A DNA stretch of 64,000 nt, taken from Augochlora pura. Lineage: Eukaryota > Arthropoda > Insecta > Hymenoptera > Halictidae. The position numbers and the translations under genes were made by a program. The notes beneath the pieces are model-generated. The model made no database searches. It was not told where the DNA came from and was given only the letters and a program-made list of their open reading frames with translations. This document shows, piece by piece, positions 27,255 through 37,989 of the stretch (position 1 is the stretch's first letter; each line of letters starts with the position of its first letter). Where the stretch lies: contig NC_135781.1 in assembly GCF_028453695.1 (NCBI RefSeq), positions 9,299,640 to 9,363,639 on the forward strand, written 5' to 3'.

Positions 27255-27302
27255 TTAATTTCAGTAAGTACTGATATTAATTTCAGTACTTACTGAAATT
27301 AA
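27255..27302. repeat. perfect 20-bp inverted repeat with 8-base loop
   Basis: TTAATTTCAGTAAGTACTGA at 27255-27274 is followed after 8 bases by its exact reverse complement at 27283-27302. The arms also contain the near-palindrome AGTACT. There is no T-run or coding context, so a terminator role is not implied. It may be a small foldback element or a cruciform-prone site. Confidence 0.9.
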
Positions 27303-28556
27303 ACTCCGTGATCTTGGGCAGAATTAAAATTAGAATAGTACATTTTTAATAAGAGAGAATATCCTTGGTCAAGCGTTTCTTATTAATGGAAGCGAATTGA
27401 AGAAAAGAATGATATTACAAAGATGGAAACCGTAATATTTAGAAAAGGAAATTCATCCTTGTTACTCCATTTACCTCCATTTATAAGTAACGAGATACGA
27501 CGCTGAAATATTCATTAGGTTACTACTTCCAAGACGCACCCCATCCACCGAAAGAGAAAATAATATTTTACCTTAAATCAAATTAGTGAAATGAAGACAT
27601 TAATTATTTTGCATGCTTTGCCTATAATGACTTACGTACGTTACGTCACCTATGAAAGTCATTTATTAAATTAGAGTAGCAGCGATGATCTTGTAATACT
27701 AGGCGTTGTATTTCTCTATTCCATCTTTTTCTATTCTAGTGAGCTTCATTAGTAATAAGTTAGTGGAACCTTTACTGTGGGATGATCAATTATTGTGCCT
27801 TTGGATTGCTTCTAGTACAATTAACTTTACGTTTGTAGAAAGTATCGATAATTCGGAAATAATCGAAATAAAAAGATAATAAAATTTAATATCCTTATTC
27901 AACAAATATACAATTAATTACGGTCAAATATATAGTTCAAAGGCACAGCAATTGGACACTGCACTATAGCCAGCTCCATTATCCTATAAAAAACAGTTCC
28001 GGACTTCTATTATAAGCAACAGTCTAAGGAACGCACACCGAGCCGATCGAACAGTAACAGTTGCCTAAAGTTCGCTCTCCGCAGAGGCGTCAAATTATTT
28101 CCGATCTCTCCTCTTTTTTTCTGGTCATTTTCTCCAGAACCGCGGCGCAGGAAGTGATTTCCTTCCTCTATTTTCGTAGGAGAGTAACGACGCCTGCGCG
28201 ACCGACTCCTGCGGGATCGTAAAAATGTATAGGATAAAGGAAGCGGCGGTCGCGGGATGGGGGAGGGGTGACAGGGAGGATAGGGGGTTCCGAGGTTAAG
28301 TCACTTCTCCCCTTCAGGTGCTCCACGGTTTTCTTCGAACGATGAGAAACGTCAGCCTCGCGGGAACGAGAGACACTCCCTGGTGGAAGATCTCTGTCAG
28401 CCGGTAAATCCTCGGACACGAGATTAAGCGGGGCTGCGGCTTAATTGATTTTCTAATGTACCGTATTAATGGATTGATCAGCGACGGCGACCTCGATGCT
28501 CGCCGTTGTCACGCGTTCGACCGGCGCGACGCCGGATATCGACCACGGGGTCCTCA

Positions 28557-28575
28557 CCCCCCCCCCCCCCCCCCC
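28557..28575. repeat. C19 homopolymer
   Basis: 19 consecutive C. Confidence 0.95.
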
Positions 28576-30273
28576 GCCCATGGAAATCGTTCGGGCGGCT
28601 GGCAGCTATCGCTTTCAGCGGCACGAAGTCGATGAACCGCGTGAAACGACGAGTAATTACCCGAAAGTAACGGCAACGGGTAACGGCGTCGCGCCACGAT
28701 CACTGCTGGCTTAATAGAGACGCGCCTCTTTCTAATCTCGCATAATGTTCCCCCTCAGCGGCGGCGGCATCGACGTCGTCGTCTGCCGGAGAAAATTTGA
28801 GTTAACGTAAGCTTGGTCCGACAACCTGCGCAATCCGTTGCCGCCTCGCTCTCCGCCGCGAATATCGAGAAAAACACTTTTCTTGCTGCGACCTCACCTC
28901 CAACCCCGTCCTTCGCTCCGCGCCGTTTCGAATCCGGGGGCCGCGTGGTCTCGCGACGAGAACTCTCTCGAGGAACTTGCGCACTTTCCCCAGGAAATCA
29001 TGTTGTCCGCCCCGGAAAAATATCGTGGATTCAGCGGAGGCTGGCTTCCTCTTAAATATTACAAGAACTTCGAGCGACAACGTTTCCCCGGCTTAATGGT
29101 AGCTTCGCGACGCCCGAATGTTTCGTACAGTTTAAATTTTCAAACTGCTTATTGTCTGCGACGACTTCCTCTTGTTGCCGACGATTTCTTTGGAAACTGT
29201 TTCCCCGTGCTTCCTCGGCGCTCCTCCTCCTCCTCCACCTCCTCCTTGTCCTACGCCGCGCGCGCGCCGCGTCTAAATTGGCCTGCGGCCGCGGCCAGAA
29301 AACGGTCCTGCCCCGCAGTGCCATTCCGGGTTGATCGTTTTAGATACCGTCCCGTATCGCGCCGCTCGTTGCATTAGCAGCGATGCATCGCGCCGCATCG
29401 CGACGCCCGGCTCCCGGCTCCCGGTTCCGCTCCGGATCGGATCGCACGGGAGATCCCATCGCGCCGGAGATTTCCGCACAATCCCGCCGTCGACGTGTTT
29501 AAGATTGACCCGCGATTGTGCTCGACAGCGGCGCGTACAACGGCGTGAAAAAATAATGGCGAGCCGCGGCCGCGTGCCACTCGGCTACCATACTGGCTGC
29601 CGATAACGTATCTGAGAAACATCGTGATTGATGAGCAATACACCCGTACGTGACGACGACGCCCCGAGAGAACAGGTTCCGAATCGGTTTTGGCACGGAT
29701 AAGTTAATGCGCGGGAATCTCGATTCGAACAGACCTTTTTTTCGAAGTGTCTGCTCGATCGTGCCGGGATCCTCGGGGAAGAATTAATCGTTTGTCTGCT
29801 TTAATGACTGCGTCACGACCCGGGCCGTTGACTTATGGGTTTATCTGTGTTTGTGCAGGGTGTTCTCAATTGTCACGTTCCGCACCGTGTCCAATAAGAT
29901 CAACGTTGATCTTAAACGAGTCGCTACAGGAATATGTAAAAGATAATTAACACAAGAAAATAACTAAAATCCACCAAATATTAAGATTTAAATATTAATT
30001 AACAATAAATTTGTACTTTAACAGAAGCAATGTAATTATCTGTTATGTACGAGATACTTTTTAGAAAATTTTAGTTAGAAATGGAAATAGATTTAAAAGT
30101 TTAATAAATTACCGTTGAGTATAAAGTTATACTGAACTAGAGTTAATAGATATGTCAAGTGAATCATTTCTACGAAAGTTCAGACAAAAATTAAGAATAA
30201 CAATTTTGCTGGAACGGTGATGTCTTTTCCATAAACGCCACTGTATAAGAAGCTCATGCCGATTTGTATTATG

Positions 30274-30330
30274 TGCGCTATTATTTAAGGACCAGACAAA
30301 TTTTTAATCTGTAATACCATCACGGCACAG
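30274..30330. repeat. third, weaker copy of the same dispersed repeat
   Basis: TTAAGGACCAGACAAATTTT followed by a CTGTAAT matches the centre of the 14140-14365 copy. Flanks are not conserved enough to define edges. Confidence 0.35.
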
Positions 30331-30833
30331 TTCTTATATCAAGGTCCTTAACAGGCGGTGCCGAATCATATTTGAAGCTTCATTAGCTAAATTAGCGTAC
30401 CTCAGATATTACGAGAAAAAAGGGTGAAAGGTCTTATTAACAAAAATGACCCGACAACGCTGGCAAACTGTTGACAATTGATTTATTCGCAACACGGTTG
30501 ATATTTCAGGCCATTTATCTGTCCTAAATGATCTACGATACAAATTTCTCATAGTAAGTAGAGCTGGGCGAGTTTCCAAGTATCTCCAAAGAGTTGCCAT
30601 GCATTTTCAAACAGTATAAATGTCAATGGGCTGCACACAATTCTTGCAGATGCTGCAGATAGTGTACCCTTGCTAGAAGTAGCTAAAACAATTTTTCGGA
30701 GACTGTAGAGAGGCCACTGCTTCAGAATGGGTTTCAGGGTAAACACGTTTATACGGCTGACGATATGTAAGCATAAAACCTTCTATAATCACCTTTGTGA
30801 ATAGATTATAGAGCGATAATTTACTCGACTAGT

Positions 30834-31110
30834 TCACATATCCTCGATGGTGGTTTTCGGCCTTCTTACTTGCAGTACGACATAAATGTTAAGCTGTCCC
30901 AAGGTGCTGCTATACAGTTTCAAACTAAATGTCAGTGACCAATACAGACCCTGCTGATACTCGAGACAACGTCTGTACATGTCTATTCTAGAAATACTTA
31001 GTAGAATTATTATTCACTTTGGCACCGATTAAAAGATAATATTTCTTGCCTAGAAATTCTACAAAGACAAAAGCGCCCAACTCGTTTCCTTTACAATGGG
31101 TACAGATCAC
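30834..31110 (-). pseudogene. coding-like stretch, unassigned
   Basis: Two successive minus-strand open frames lie in AT-rich DNA directly next to the TTAA element. The first (31110-30988) reads VICTHCKGNELGAFVFVEFL and then KKYYLLIGAK, ending at TAG. The second, overlapping in another frame (about 31010 to the TGA at 30834-30836), includes RRCLEYQQGLYWSLTFSLKL followed by YSSTLGQLNIYV. The second has a faint likeness to the CL.F.Y.MYG...G.LNVY pattern of MAM domains, too weak to name. It may be a decayed exon or transposon remnant, or chance. Confidence 0.2.
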
Positions 31111-31112
31111 CA

Positions 31113-31363
31113 TTAACCCCTTTCCGTACTTTGGCGAGTCCGACTCGCGATGGAAATTACTAGTAACAAATAATTAACTATGGATGTCATCCTGTTCATT
31201 AACATTGGAATATAATTCTAATCCCTTGTTATTAATATTTAAGCATTCAAGTAAATTCCGGCACGGTATAAAAAATAATGTTCTGTCCCTTCTAAGAAAT
31301 TGTGCCAATTGAAAAATTCCTAATCGCGGTGATTGTTAAGGAAATGGTACGTCAAGGGGTTAA
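31113..31363. mobile_element. 251-bp TTAA-flanked MITE, second family
   Basis: The left edge is TTAACCCCTTTCCGTACTTT and the right edge, on the minus strand, is TTAACCCCTTGACGTACCAT. Terminal inverted repeats of about 18 bp thus differ at only a few positions and are bounded by TTAA on both sides. Just inside the left repeat is a short palindrome, GGCGAGTCCGACTCGC (about 31132-31147), the same layout as the GACGAGTATACTCGTC family but with different bases. There is no open frame inside, so it is a non-autonomous piggyBac-type element. Confidence 0.75.
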
Positions 31364-31697
31364 TTTTCAAGATATTCCTTACAATATTAAATAATCAGTA
31401 AAATGCATTGTGTGAGGGTTATTTAGCATTACGTATTTTCAGTGCGTTGTTTCAAGGATCGATTCCTAAAATATACAGTAAAGAACTCCCGACATTCTTG
31501 TCAACAGAGGACATGCTAACAATTTCGGCAACGCGACACGCGCGAAAACTAAAAAAAAAAAAAGATAAACCGCTGGAACGGCTAACTTCTATGCAGTTCA
31601 TAAATTCTGGCCGTCGGCCGAGCATCGACATTAACAAGCTGGAACGAAGCCGAACTACGTTAAGCCAGATCGGATCCAGGATCGCGGTGCGATAATT

Positions 31698-31712
31698 GAG
31701 AGAGAGAGAGAG
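31698..31712. repeat. (GA)7 microsatellite
   Basis: A short pure GA run. Confidence 0.88.
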
Positions 31713-33084
31713 CTAAACTTTACCGATCGATCCTTTCCCGTCCGTGGGTAAAAATGGTTCCGTTCGCGTTGTTTCTTCGACTCATCTTTTATTCAGTCCC
31801 CATAACCGGCTCGCCCGCGGCCCGGCCATAAATTAATCGTCGCCACGCCGGTCGCGACAACTGGAGGAAGCGTTATTTATAATGTTCAGGAATATTCTGC
31901 GGAAACACGATGATATAACGCGGCCGCGCCTATTAAAGGGCAAATTTATATCAGCGCAGTATGTTACGGACCGCGCGCGCGTTGTAAGCCAGATTTAAAA
32001 CTACTTATCCTGCAGATCTTTCTTTCCCCGGGACGAGAGTAAATTTCAAAAGTCTGACAAATTCCAGGTCACGCCTCGGAATCGCTTTATTCGGGGGGGG
32101 ACGGCGGCGAGGCGCGCCACTTCGTCTCCGAAGGGCGGGAGAGAGGGGACGGGCGCGCGGAGGTGACTGAGGCGAGAGGGTGAACGTGGTCAGGGTGCCG
32201 GTTCCCTCGGACCGGATTTTTGCAGCACGCGCCTCGAGATAAGCTTCGCCTGTATTTGCCTAGGATGCTCGTAGGCAAGAACCGGCAGGAGGTCGGTGGG
32301 AGGCTGGGGGGGAAAAAGGGCTGGACATATTGCCATTGTGGCAGAACGCCAGACGGAATTTCTCCGAGGCATCCGAACGTAAATTGAATCGAGGACTGTC
32401 GCTGGGATACGCTCAAAGGATGTTTATGACTCGTCCCATGCCAAGTCCATCGGGAACTTTTCTCCGGCGACTACAGGCTTTTAACAGACGGCCCACGGAT
32501 TTATGGGACGGATAATACTCGCTGAACCGAATGGAAAATGTTATAAACTGCTCGGGAGCAACTATTGCTCTGCTAAATATTTATAGCTTTCACAAATGCT
32601 GTTGAGTCAACTGTGGATTTTTATCTGACTTGTAACTTTCAGATGGATGAAATGAAACTTTATGGACGACTCTGTTGTCGGTTGATGCAGAACGGAAATT
32701 TCGATTTACATACCTGACAGCTTGTTCCCAATTTATAAATAAACTCGTTGTAGAGTACAATTGAGTGGTTAAAAGCAAAGCCGACATAAGCCGAAAAAGT
32801 CAATTTATAAATCTTGACCACTTTTTAATCGTAACAACGCTATTCGATTGGATGATTCTGGTTCGTTTTGTTATTCACGGAGATATATATATGTAACATT
32901 TATATAACGAAACGAAAGTTAAACTTGCGAACGGCGGTATTAAGTCAACTTAGCGTAAAGTTGATACTGAAAACCGCTACTGCTTTAAACGCTTCGATTA
33001 AACAAGGACTAATTGTAAACTATTGATAGATTGAAAAGATATAATCGGATATTAATCCGATCAACACTGTTGATGCGAAACGAA

Positions 33085-33102
33085 ATTATTATTATTATTA
33101 TA
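33085..33102. repeat. (ATT)5 microsatellite
   Basis: Five to six ATT units. Confidence 0.88.
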
Positions 33103-33908
33103 CATACTCGTTACTTCATTATACAAAATTGAATTTCCATGAATATACGCAACCATCGAGTATCTGAATCAATCATGAAAACAAAAGGGTTCGGATAATA
33201 AAACATTTAGTTATCAGAGATCCGTATAATCAGGGATCTAACTCTCTCTATTAACTTATGGTTGAAAAAATACATGTTAGAAAAGTAGAGTAGATAGCTT
33301 TATAATTGACAATGTCTTTGTCAGCTTGAAAAAAAAAAACGAGCACAATAATGAGACAGTAGGAAAAGGAAAGGGTCAGGTAAAGTAAACGGTGAAATTC
33401 AAATGGGTAAAGTCAAAGAAAAGGTAAGAATATTACCTTACTTTATTACTTCGGCTGATGTCAAAGGCCAGAGCCATAATCTAGTGACCAGTTCTGTTTT
33501 AAGGAGCTCCGCTAGAATATTTTCCCCTGGTAATGAAACTGTGCCCGCTTATAATTCCTCTGACAATCTGTCATGCTTCTAATTACTCGTGCTTATTCTA
33601 TCATCGCGTATCAATGGCCCAATTTCCGTCGCTCGCGATCGCTGATTGTGCCGATTGAAGCGTATCACGTTAATTAACGTCGAACTGTCATTTTAAACAG
33701 GAAACGTCGGCAAAATACATTCGACGTTATATAGACGGGCCAAAAATGGTTTGTAATTCCAAGCGTGCCACTATCAAGATCCACATTCATCGGGCGGTGG
33801 ATATTTTTCATTGGACTCCGCGAGTACCGCCCTCCGGGTACGTGTACCGAATCTGTTTCTTCAAACAGCCTGTAATTTTAGGAGCTGTTTCGAACTGGTC
33901 CGAGTCGG

Positions 33909-33911
<3 letters not shown>

Positions 33912-33960
<49 letters not shown>
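33912..33960. repeat. (GA)24 microsatellite
   Basis: The longest pure dinucleotide run in the window, 49 bases. Confidence 0.97.
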
Positions 33961-33963
<3 letters not shown>

Positions 33964-35079
33964 GAGAGGGAGCCGCCGGGTCGCGGCGCGCGTGTGTTTC
34001 GGCGTCCCGGCGGGCGGCCGTGAGAATAATATATTATCGCGATAAGGAGGGCACGGATTTCCGGGGAAGTCGGAGTGTTTTCCGATAATATTATAAATTC
34101 GAGCCTGATAATTCGGAGCCTCCGTTCGCGGGGGGATCCATAACGTCGCGGAACGAATGGGATCGAGGAACTCGATTACGGGGCCGGCCCGCGATCATCG
34201 ATATCGGGCATCGGATATTCAATCGAGCACCGATCGGCGGGCCTCGAATACGCGCGCCGTGAAATAACGAAATCCACGAAAAATCGAAACCGGGACACGG
34301 AGTAATCGCGCGTGGTTCATTAGACTTTTATGTCTGCTCGCGGTCTCGGGACGGCCATTCCCGTTTTTCACCGTTTTGCCTCGCGACTGCTCGCAATTCC
34401 TCGACCCGATACGAGATCAATGAAATTGAATGGCGAACGCTGCCTCTTATCCGTCTGTTTCTGAAATTCCTCGGCTCGGGTGGCGAGGTATCCGGAGCAG
34501 CGAGATGCAATTTCTATTTTACGAAACGTTTGATTTCGTATTCCCGAAGGACGACTTTATCGGCCGTGCATTTTCGCATTTTCAAGGCTTACCAGGACAA
34601 ACGCGTGGATGATTGCCAATAATGTTCGACTACGTAGCCGGGCAAGCGGAAATATCGCTTTCTTTGCAGAGTTATAGTCTCTTAATCGTCACTCAATACC
34701 ATGCTATTTTCTAAATTTTCAGACGACTACCATAATTGATCGAACGTTTCGACGTACAATTAATTCGCACTTAACCACTTAGCTGATGCGATCTCTTCGA
34801 TAAGTATGTATCATTTCATGGTTTAGTCATTATAGATGTCTAAAAGTATTGTAGCAATAGTTGCACGATGCAACTAAAAATATACAATTATATGCAACTA
34901 TTGATACCAGTCTTGCAATATCGCTACTATATTATAATATAGTGTAATTTAGATGACCTTGTTTGCGTGCACCACTCTATACAAATTTTTGTCACAGGAC
35001 TTATTTATATTTTTTTACTTGTTCAGTTCCTCAGATCTCAGCCTCCAACTATACAAACATGATAAAGTTTTCGAATATA

Positions 35080-35110
35080 TTAGGTTGGGGAGAAAGAAAT
35101 CCATTATTTT
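35080..35110 (+). repeat. mariner left terminal inverted repeat
   Basis: It begins TTAGGTTGGGGAGAAAGAAA immediately after a TA dinucleotide and pairs with the inverted copy at 36303-36333. It lies beyond the 3' end of the minus-strand transposase. Confidence 0.92.
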
Positions 35111-35158
35111 TACCTGAACTTCAAAACTTTATTTCACACATGTTTCCGATTGTCCGAT

Positions 35159-36175
35159 TTAGGTCAAAAACGTACCGCTTTGTTCTATAATTTGTTGTCA
35201 TTTTAAAGGTATCTTCATAATGCCTCTCTTATAGAAGTCTATTAGCGAAAAACTTTTGTAATCGACTTTCACAATCTTCTCTCGATACCAATTTTTTATC
35301 GCTAAGGAAGTTTTGCAATGCAAAATAAACATGGTAATCGCTTGGTGCCAGGTCTGGACTATATGGTGGATGCATCAAAACGTCCCAGCCAAGCTCCTGA
35401 ATTTTCTGACGAGTCACTATAGACGTGTGTGGCCTGGCGTCGTCTTGATGGCACACAACACCTCTCCTGTTGGCCAATTCTGGCCGTTCCTGGTCAATCG
35501 CTAGCTTCAAACGGTCCAGTTGTTGACAGTAGAGATCTGAATTTAGTATTTGACCATATGAAAGCAACTCATAATAAATGATTCCTTTCCATTTCCACCA
35601 AATGCACAGCAGAACCTTCTTGGCTGTAAGTCCTGGTTTGGCCACCGTCTGACCTGCTTCACCAGGCTTCGACCATGAACGTTTTCGCACAATGTTGTCG
35701 TATGTGATCCATTTCTCATCCCTAGTCACCATGCGTTCAAGGAATGGTGCGATCTTATTCCGTTTGGCCAAGACATCACAGATGGAAATTCGAATCATCA
35801 TGGTTTTTCGTGTTAATTGATGTGGCATCCAAACGTCGGGCTTCTTTTTAAATCCAGCTTTTTGCAAATTGTTTAAAACCGTTTCATGGTCGATCTTTAG
35901 CTCCTGGCCGATTCTGTAACTGTTAACATGACGGTCAACTTCGATTATTTCTGTGATTTTGTCAACATTTTCTACGATAGGCCTACATATACGAGGCGCA
36001 TCTTTAACATCAAAAATACTTGATTAGAATTGACGAAAACAAAATCGCGCGTAATTGGCTGTTACAGCATCGGGACTATAAACACCATTCACAATTTCAG
36101 CCGCTTGGCTTGCATTTTCACCTTTATAAAAAAATATTGTAAAATGTACCGAATGTTCTTTATGTTGACATCCAT
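35159..36175 (-). pseudogene. mariner transposase, D,D34D, disabled by two frameshifts and two stops
   Basis: Mariner transposase binds the terminal repeats and cuts and rejoins the element in the nucleus. The start is taken as the minus-strand ATG at 36173-36175, the first one giving the mariner N-terminal helix-turn-helix sequence. The protein would be about 338 residues, normal for the family. Visible motifs in order: the HTH region ending near VYSPDAVTANYA, the linker WMPHQLT, the first catalytic Asp in TRDEKWITYDN (usually TGDEKW), the second in HQDDARPH (usually HDNARPH), and the third in YSPDLAPSDYH, with 34 residues between the second and third. Breaks seen: a one-base loss in an A7 run (plus strand 36128-36134), an in-frame TAA at 36024-36026, a frameshift near 35241-35244, and a TGA at 35198-35200 where a Trp codon is expected. 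The natural end is the TAA at 35159-35161. The long intact middle (35232-36023) carries the whole catalytic core. Confidence 0.93.
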
Positions 36176-36302
36176 TTTTAACACCCTGTAGCTCGCAACT
36201 GAATGGACCAAACAAAAAACAGTCACCTTTCCAACGAGCATAAATCTGAAATTGTTTGATCGATACTTTAACAGATATCGATCACTACATCCGTCTACCG
36301 AA

Positions 36303-36333
36303 ACAATAATGGATTTCTTTTTCCCCAACCTAA
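36303..36333 (-). repeat. mariner right terminal inverted repeat
   Basis: Read on the minus strand it begins TTAGGTTGGGGAAAAAGAAA and is followed on the plus strand by TA. It lies about 130 bp upstream of the transposase start, so any promoter would be in this interval. Confidence 0.92.
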
Positions 36334-36521
36334 TATTTTAGTTTTTAACAGCAAATTTCTACGAATAACTAGACTTACCTGTTGCCATTTTATTATGACG
36401 AGTATACTCGTCAAAAGCAGCTGGTTAAGCGCTCTGCTCGTGATTATCGTTCGACACGAGCACATCTCGCTCCGTGTAATTGCAATAATCGTTGTTTCAT
36501 GTCTCGTTGTTATTCGCTACT

Positions 36522-36578
36522 TTCCCTCTCACTCTCCTCTCTCCTTTTCTCTCACTCTCTCTCTCTCTTTCTCTCTTC
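36522..36578. repeat. CT-rich tract
   Basis: An imperfect (CT)n with T-run interruptions. Confidence 0.85.
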
Positions 36579-37938
36579 GCTTTTGATTTATTTCCCCTTT
36601 TTCTTGCACGATCGTTTGAACGTTTGATTTGATCGCAACGGGCCGCGTTCTCTGGTCGCGTATCTTCAGTCGGAAACCGTAATTAATAGACGACTTTCGC
36701 AATTCCAACGAGTCAATATTATTTCGCTGCAGTCAAACGCATCTAATGATTCCACGGCGGATGCGTATTTTATCAAGCGAATCTTTACTCGCCATCTCGT
36801 ATTTGCAGAAGCGTTATTAACACCGATGCAGTTTCACGTTGAATACGCTGTCGGTGAATTAATAATTATTATAACATCGGCCACCTTTACGAAATCGTTA
36901 TAATCAGGACTTGAAATAATGTATGTTATCGGATAATCGCAACTGTTGTTTCATCGATGGAGAATTGTTAAAAATGATCTCTTCGACGTACAGTCATCTA
37001 AGAAGCGAATCAATGGTCAATTTTTCATCTCTTACATGAGAGAAATATTTTGTCACTTTAAAGTGAATAATTATTAAAGCTTTAAAATCCAAGCTGTCAG
37101 CTTCTTTCCAATAATTGTATGAACTGGCAACAAAGAAAAAAACTTCAAATTAGAACTGAAATTAATAATTTTTATTATTCCTTATAGGATATGAAATCCA
37201 AAGAATATAATAAATTGTTACACGTGTCAACAACTACATTTCTGTTAATTATTATTCCATAAGAATTTTGTTTAACTCGTGAAGAGAAAACCTCAAGTTC
37301 TTAAAGTTCTGAATTTTGAAAAACTTTATAAACAATTGTTTATAGTCGTTGGACTTTATTTATATGAAAGTTTGCACCACTGCTAACACATACGCGTAAC
37401 TTTTAGGTGCAGTTTGCTGCATTTTTTAATTTGACGTAAATATTTAGAAACAGAAGTTCGCAGTACTAATGCGTTCTGTAACCGGTCCGATGCGACTACA
37501 GCAGGACTAAAATTTTCAACGATTTTGTATACATTTCCCATGTCCTGGGAAAAAATATTGCCAACGAAAGTTGATGAGTGTTCATTTTTTTTTTTTTACT
37601 AATTTTTACTCACGGATGGCGGACTATTTTACTCCAGTTTGCAACAATTCTATACCACGCTCGTTACCAGCGTTAGTTCCGCGTCCCTAGTTAATCCAAT
37701 AATAAATTTCATGATTCATGCATAGTTTTATGCTCGGCAAATGAACTCGCGTTAACCAAATATTTGCGTATCGAAATAACAAGGGAATTCGTAAAGTATT
37801 TCTCGCGACAGAGACATGAAATGTAAAAGCTGCTCTGTCTTGCTTAAATTTCGCAATTCTATGCATGAGATTAAGAAAGTCAAACACGCGTCCGTAGAAT
37901 TAGCAACGAAACAAATTAAGTTTAATCTTAAGTTAAAC

Positions 37939-37989
37939 TGTGACAACTATTAAATCTGTGACAGCTATTAAATCTGTCACAGCTGCAGT
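37939..37989. repeat. 18-bp tandem repeat, about 2.8 copies
   Basis: CTGTGACAACTATTAAAT is followed by the same unit with one change (37957-37974) and a partial third copy, CTGTCACAGCTGCAG. Confidence 0.85.

Larger units (their letters stand above)
27303..30833. other. no gene seen
   Basis: 27300-28000 is AT-rich. 28000-29950 is CpG-rich with a C19 run and overlapping chance frames. 29950-30830 is AT-rich apart from the weak dispersed repeat at 30274. Two short minus-strand frames at 30409-30746 match nothing I recognise. Confidence 0.55.
31364..34770. other. no gene seen
   Basis: 31500-32530 and 33600-34700 are GC-rich with GA repeats. 32530-33600 is AT-rich. No repeat edges or domains were recognised. 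Confidence 0.6.
35080..36333 (-). mobile_element. mariner-family DNA transposon, near full length
   Basis: This is a cut-and-paste transposon of the Tc1/mariner superfamily, 1254 bp long, which is close to the usual 1.3 kb for mariner. The two ends are inverted copies beginning TTAGGTTGGGG and matching over about 29 bp with a single difference (G against A at the 13th base). Each end is flanked by TA (35078-35079 and 36334-36335), the target duplication expected for mariner. A broken transposase gene fills the interior on the minus strand. The near-identity of the inverted repeats suggests a fairly recent insertion, but the transposase is no longer translatable as one protein, so the copy is non-autonomous. 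It appears to lie inside an older TTAA-flanked element (34771-36428). The subfamily was not assigned. Confidence 0.95.
34771..36428. mobile_element. TTAA-flanked palindromic element interrupted by the mariner
   Basis: The left edge reads TTAACCACTTAGCTGAT. The right edge, read on the minus strand, is TTAACCAGCTGCTTTTGACG and continues into the perfect palindrome GACGAGTATACTCGTC (plus strand 36398-36413). Both edges carry TTAA, the target of piggyBac-type transposons. Removing the mariner and one TA leaves about 400 bp, a typical size for a non-autonomous (MITE-like) element. The right arm matches both arms of the 100-bp element at 54205-54304. The left arm is clearly more diverged: only about the first 15 bases agree well, with a small gap. 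That the mariner landed inside this element is therefore an inference, and a chance left edge cannot be excluded. Confidence 0.5.
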
